Below, in pieces: positions 6,086 to 6,747 of a DNA stretch of 6,747 nucleotides; the stretch's first letter is position 1; the number at the start of each line of letters is the position of its first letter. Origin of the DNA: Actinobacteria bacterium UBA3120 (GTDB lineage Bacteria; Actinomycetota; Actinomycetes; S36-B12); assembly GCA_002365735.1 (NCBI GenBank), contig DEZY01000020.1, positions 1 through 6,747 on the forward strand, written 5' to 3'. The position numbers and the translations under genes were made by a program. The notes beneath the pieces were generated by a model that was not told the DNA's origin, did not search any database, and saw nothing but the letters and a program-made list of their open reading frames with translations.

Positions 6086-6253
6086 TTAAGCGAAAACAGC
6101 GAGAAGCTTCTCGCCCAGTTCCTTGGCCTCGTCGGCCTTTAGTTCAACTACCAACCGCCCGCCGCCCTCTAAAGGGACTCGCATCACGTAACTGCGGCCC
6201 TCTTTGGTGACCTCCATTGGTCCGTCTCCGGTACGTGGCTTCATCGCGGCCAT
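6086..6253 (-). CDS. DUF3117 small actinobacterial protein
   Basis: The 55-residue product starts MAAMKPRTGDGPMEVTKEG and continues with VMRVPLEGGGRLVVEL. This is an essentially complete match to the DUF3117 family, which is widespread and nearly invariant in Actinobacteria (Rv1211 in M. tuberculosis). No function is established. The protein is soluble with no membrane segment, and the sequence suggests a small beta-rich fold followed by a helix. I chose ATG 6253, not the upstream in-frame ATG at 6292, because the family begins at MAAMKPRTGDGP and GGAAGGGG lies eight bases before it. The last codons contain a 16-bp perfect palindrome. It lies 185 bp downstream of the DUF418 gene on the same strand, with its own probable promoter. 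Confidence 0.94.
   Translation of the reverse strand: MAAMKPRTGDGPMEVTKEGRSYVMRVPLEGGGRLVVELKADEAKELGEKLLAVFA
6099..6114. repeat. Perfect 16-bp palindrome at end of DUF3117 gene
   Basis: GCGAGAAGCTTCTCGC reads identically on both strands. It lies inside the last codons of the DUF3117 gene and about 24 bp past the stop codon of the convergent methyltransferase. On the minus strand it is followed by TGTTTTCGC. A hairpin here might slow polymerase from either side, but it has no unpaired loop spacer and only four Ts, so it is not a convincing intrinsic terminator. Confidence 0.6.
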
Positions 6254-6261
6254 AAGTGTGT

Positions 6262-6269
6262 CCCCTTCC
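6262..6269 (-). promoter_or_regulatory. Ribosome binding site of the DUF3117 gene
   Basis: GGAAGGGG on the minus strand, eight bases before ATG 6253. It lies inside the longer frame from 6292, which supports the shorter start. Confidence 0.8.
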
Positions 6270-6305
6270 AGCCAAGTCCTCGTGGCGCCCATGCGCCAAT
6301 ACGTT

Positions 6306-6332
6306 CCCCGGGGGTGCCCGGGTCGAAGACCC
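6306..6332 (-). promoter_or_regulatory. Structured 5' leader of the DUF3117 gene
   Basis: Between the candidate -10 and the ribosome binding site lie a five-base-pair stem with a three-base loop (GGGTC-TTC-GACCC on the minus strand, 6332-6320), a CCCGGG and a CCCCGGGG palindrome (6306-6313). The leader RNA should fold strongly. I see no match to a known riboswitch class. Confidence 0.4.
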
Positions 6333-6333
6333 T

Positions 6334-6339
6334 ATTATC
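6334..6339 (-). promoter_or_regulatory. Candidate -10 box of the DUF3117 gene
   Basis: GATAAT on the minus strand matches TATAAT at five of six positions. The predicted transcription start is near 6327, giving a leader of about 70-75 bases. A -35 is not clear. TAGGGT overlapping it is an alternative TANNNT box. Confidence 0.45.
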
Positions 6340-6344
6340 CCGTA

Positions 6345-6359
6345 CCCGCCCCTGGCGGG
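6345..6359. terminator. GC-rich hairpin between the DUF418 and DUF3117 genes
   Basis: CCCGCC and GGCGGG flank a three-base loop, a perfect six-base-pair stem lying 80 bp past the DUF418 stop and immediately upstream of the DUF3117 -10 box. It may contribute to ending DUF418 transcription, but no T-run follows, so it is not a standard intrinsic terminator. It could equally be a protein binding site. Confidence 0.35.
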
Positions 6360-6383
6360 CCGACTCGCCCTCACATTGGAGCC

Positions 6384-6437
6384 GATTTACGAAAGTGGCC
6401 GGAGCAACCGGATTTGCGAAAGTGGCCGGCGAACCCG
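6384..6437. repeat. Two abutting copies of a 27-bp direct repeat
   Basis: Copy one is 6384-6410 and copy two is 6411-6437. Both begin GATTT(A/G)CGAAAGTGGCCGG. They match at 23 of 27 positions, with differences at unit positions 6, 20, 22 and 24. Copy two ends one base before the stop codon of the DUF418 gene (6441-6439). The repeat is non-coding with respect to all the genes called here. Confidence 0.9.
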
Positions 6438-6438
6438 A

Positions 6439-6747
6439 TCACGGGCCACGCGTGGGCCGCTTCACATAACGGGCGGTCAAGGCTTCCAGCGGGCCTTGGG
6501 AGAAGCGCCGAAGCCACAGGGTCATGGTGAGTACGAGGATCGCCCACGAGAAGATCGCCAAAAGGGTGACCGACGTCGCCCCCAATTGGCCAAAGAGACC
6601 AAGACCCCACGCGCTGAATGCAATGGTCAACAGCACGGATTCGCCCAAGTACACGGTGAGCGATGTGCGGCCGGCAGGCACTGCGGCCCGAAGCAATCGA
6701 GGTGCTCGCACGCTGATTACGGCAATCGCCCCGATGTACCCGACCGT
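6439..6747 (-). CDS. DUF418-family membrane protein, N-terminus beyond right edge
   Basis: The minus-strand frame is open from the window edge to TGA at 6441-6439, showing the last 102 residues. Membrane segments are at about 2-13, 34-52 and 58-78. The sequence AGRTSLTVYLGESVLL, then GLGLFGQLG, and the tail LWLRRFSQGPLEAL fit the C-terminal DUF418 domain. There a conserved GR...L.NYL-type start and a closing FGPLEW-type motif are typical. DUF418 proteins are multi-pass membrane proteins related to acyltransferase-3-like families, and their substrate is unknown. A GTG at 6711 is an internal codon and not the start, because the homologous sequence continues upstream. An acyltransferase-3 protein is the main alternative. 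Confidence 0.8.
   Translation of the reverse strand, partial: TVGYIGAIAVISVRAPRLLRAAVPAGRTSLTVYLGESVLLTIAFSAWGLGLFGQLGATSVTLLAIFSWAILVLTMTLWLRRFSQGPLEALTARYVKRPTRGP

Noticed and set aside
6254..6292. Longer N-terminus for the DUF3117 protein
   Set aside because: The family begins at MAAMKPRTGDGP, and the extension contains the ribosome binding site.
6384..6437. CRISPR array
   Set aside because: Only two units, directly abutting with no spacers, and no cas genes.
6371..6610. Minus-strand frame across the 27-bp repeat, translating as repeated GHFRKS
   Set aside because: It is out of frame with the DUF418 gene and overlaps it extensively. The peptide repeat only reflects the DNA repeat, since 27 is a multiple of three.
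1..6747. Defence, phage, toxin-antitoxin or biosynthetic cluster
   Set aside because: Every gene belongs to common housekeeping or widely conserved actinobacterial families. There is no nuclease, toxin, integrase, transposase or synthase in any frame, and no tRNA or rRNA.

Overview
The window looks like chromosomal core sequence from an actinobacterium of moderate GC (mid-50s by eye). Evidence for this is a DUF3117 protein, an Rv1220c-type O-methyltransferase, the MgtE_N/CBS - DUF1003 - Mrp gene run, the htrA-tatB pair, frequent GTG starts and several probable leaderless starts. From memory, the same gene set in the same relative order and orientation occurs in Mycobacterium tuberculosis between about Rv1211 and Rv1232c. 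This window appears to be a compressed version of that neighbourhood.

Layout, left to right. Positions 1-738 (minus) hold most of an EamA/DMT-family drug/metabolite transporter whose C-terminus lies beyond the left edge. Divergent from it is a plus-strand operon: a soluble PRC-barrel/MgtE_N/CBS protein (807-2078), a DUF1003 membrane protein (2071-2634) and the Mrp/ApbC iron-sulfur carrier ATPase (2615-3796). Each overlaps the next by a few bases. Convergent with mrp, and sharing stop-codon bases with it, are tatB (3793-4113) and htrA (4159-5316), both on the minus strand and transcribed in the order htrA, tatB. Divergent from htrA is an O-methyltransferase (5416-6075). It converges on a small DUF3117 gene (6086-6253, minus), which is followed to the right by the 3' end of a DUF418 membrane protein (6439-6747, minus, cut by the window edge).

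Themes. htrA and tatB serve envelope quality control and protein export. The upstream operon couples a possible Mg2+/nucleotide sensor with a small membrane protein and Fe-S cluster delivery. The ECF sigma factor and anti-sigma factor genes (sigE, rseA) that sit between the methyltransferase and htrA in mycobacteria are absent, leaving only a 99-bp divergent promoter region.

There is no CRISPR array, phage, toxin-antitoxin or defence cassette, and no RNA gene that I can see. The least explained pieces are a 27-bp tandem repeat just beyond the DUF418 stop codon, a shared TANNCT-N6-GTG start motif at three genes, a structured leader before the DUF3117 gene, and a 16-bp perfect palindrome at the end of the DUF3117 gene. 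No stretch over 300 bases lacks a gene; the longest gap, 185 bp at 6254-6438, is described feature by feature.
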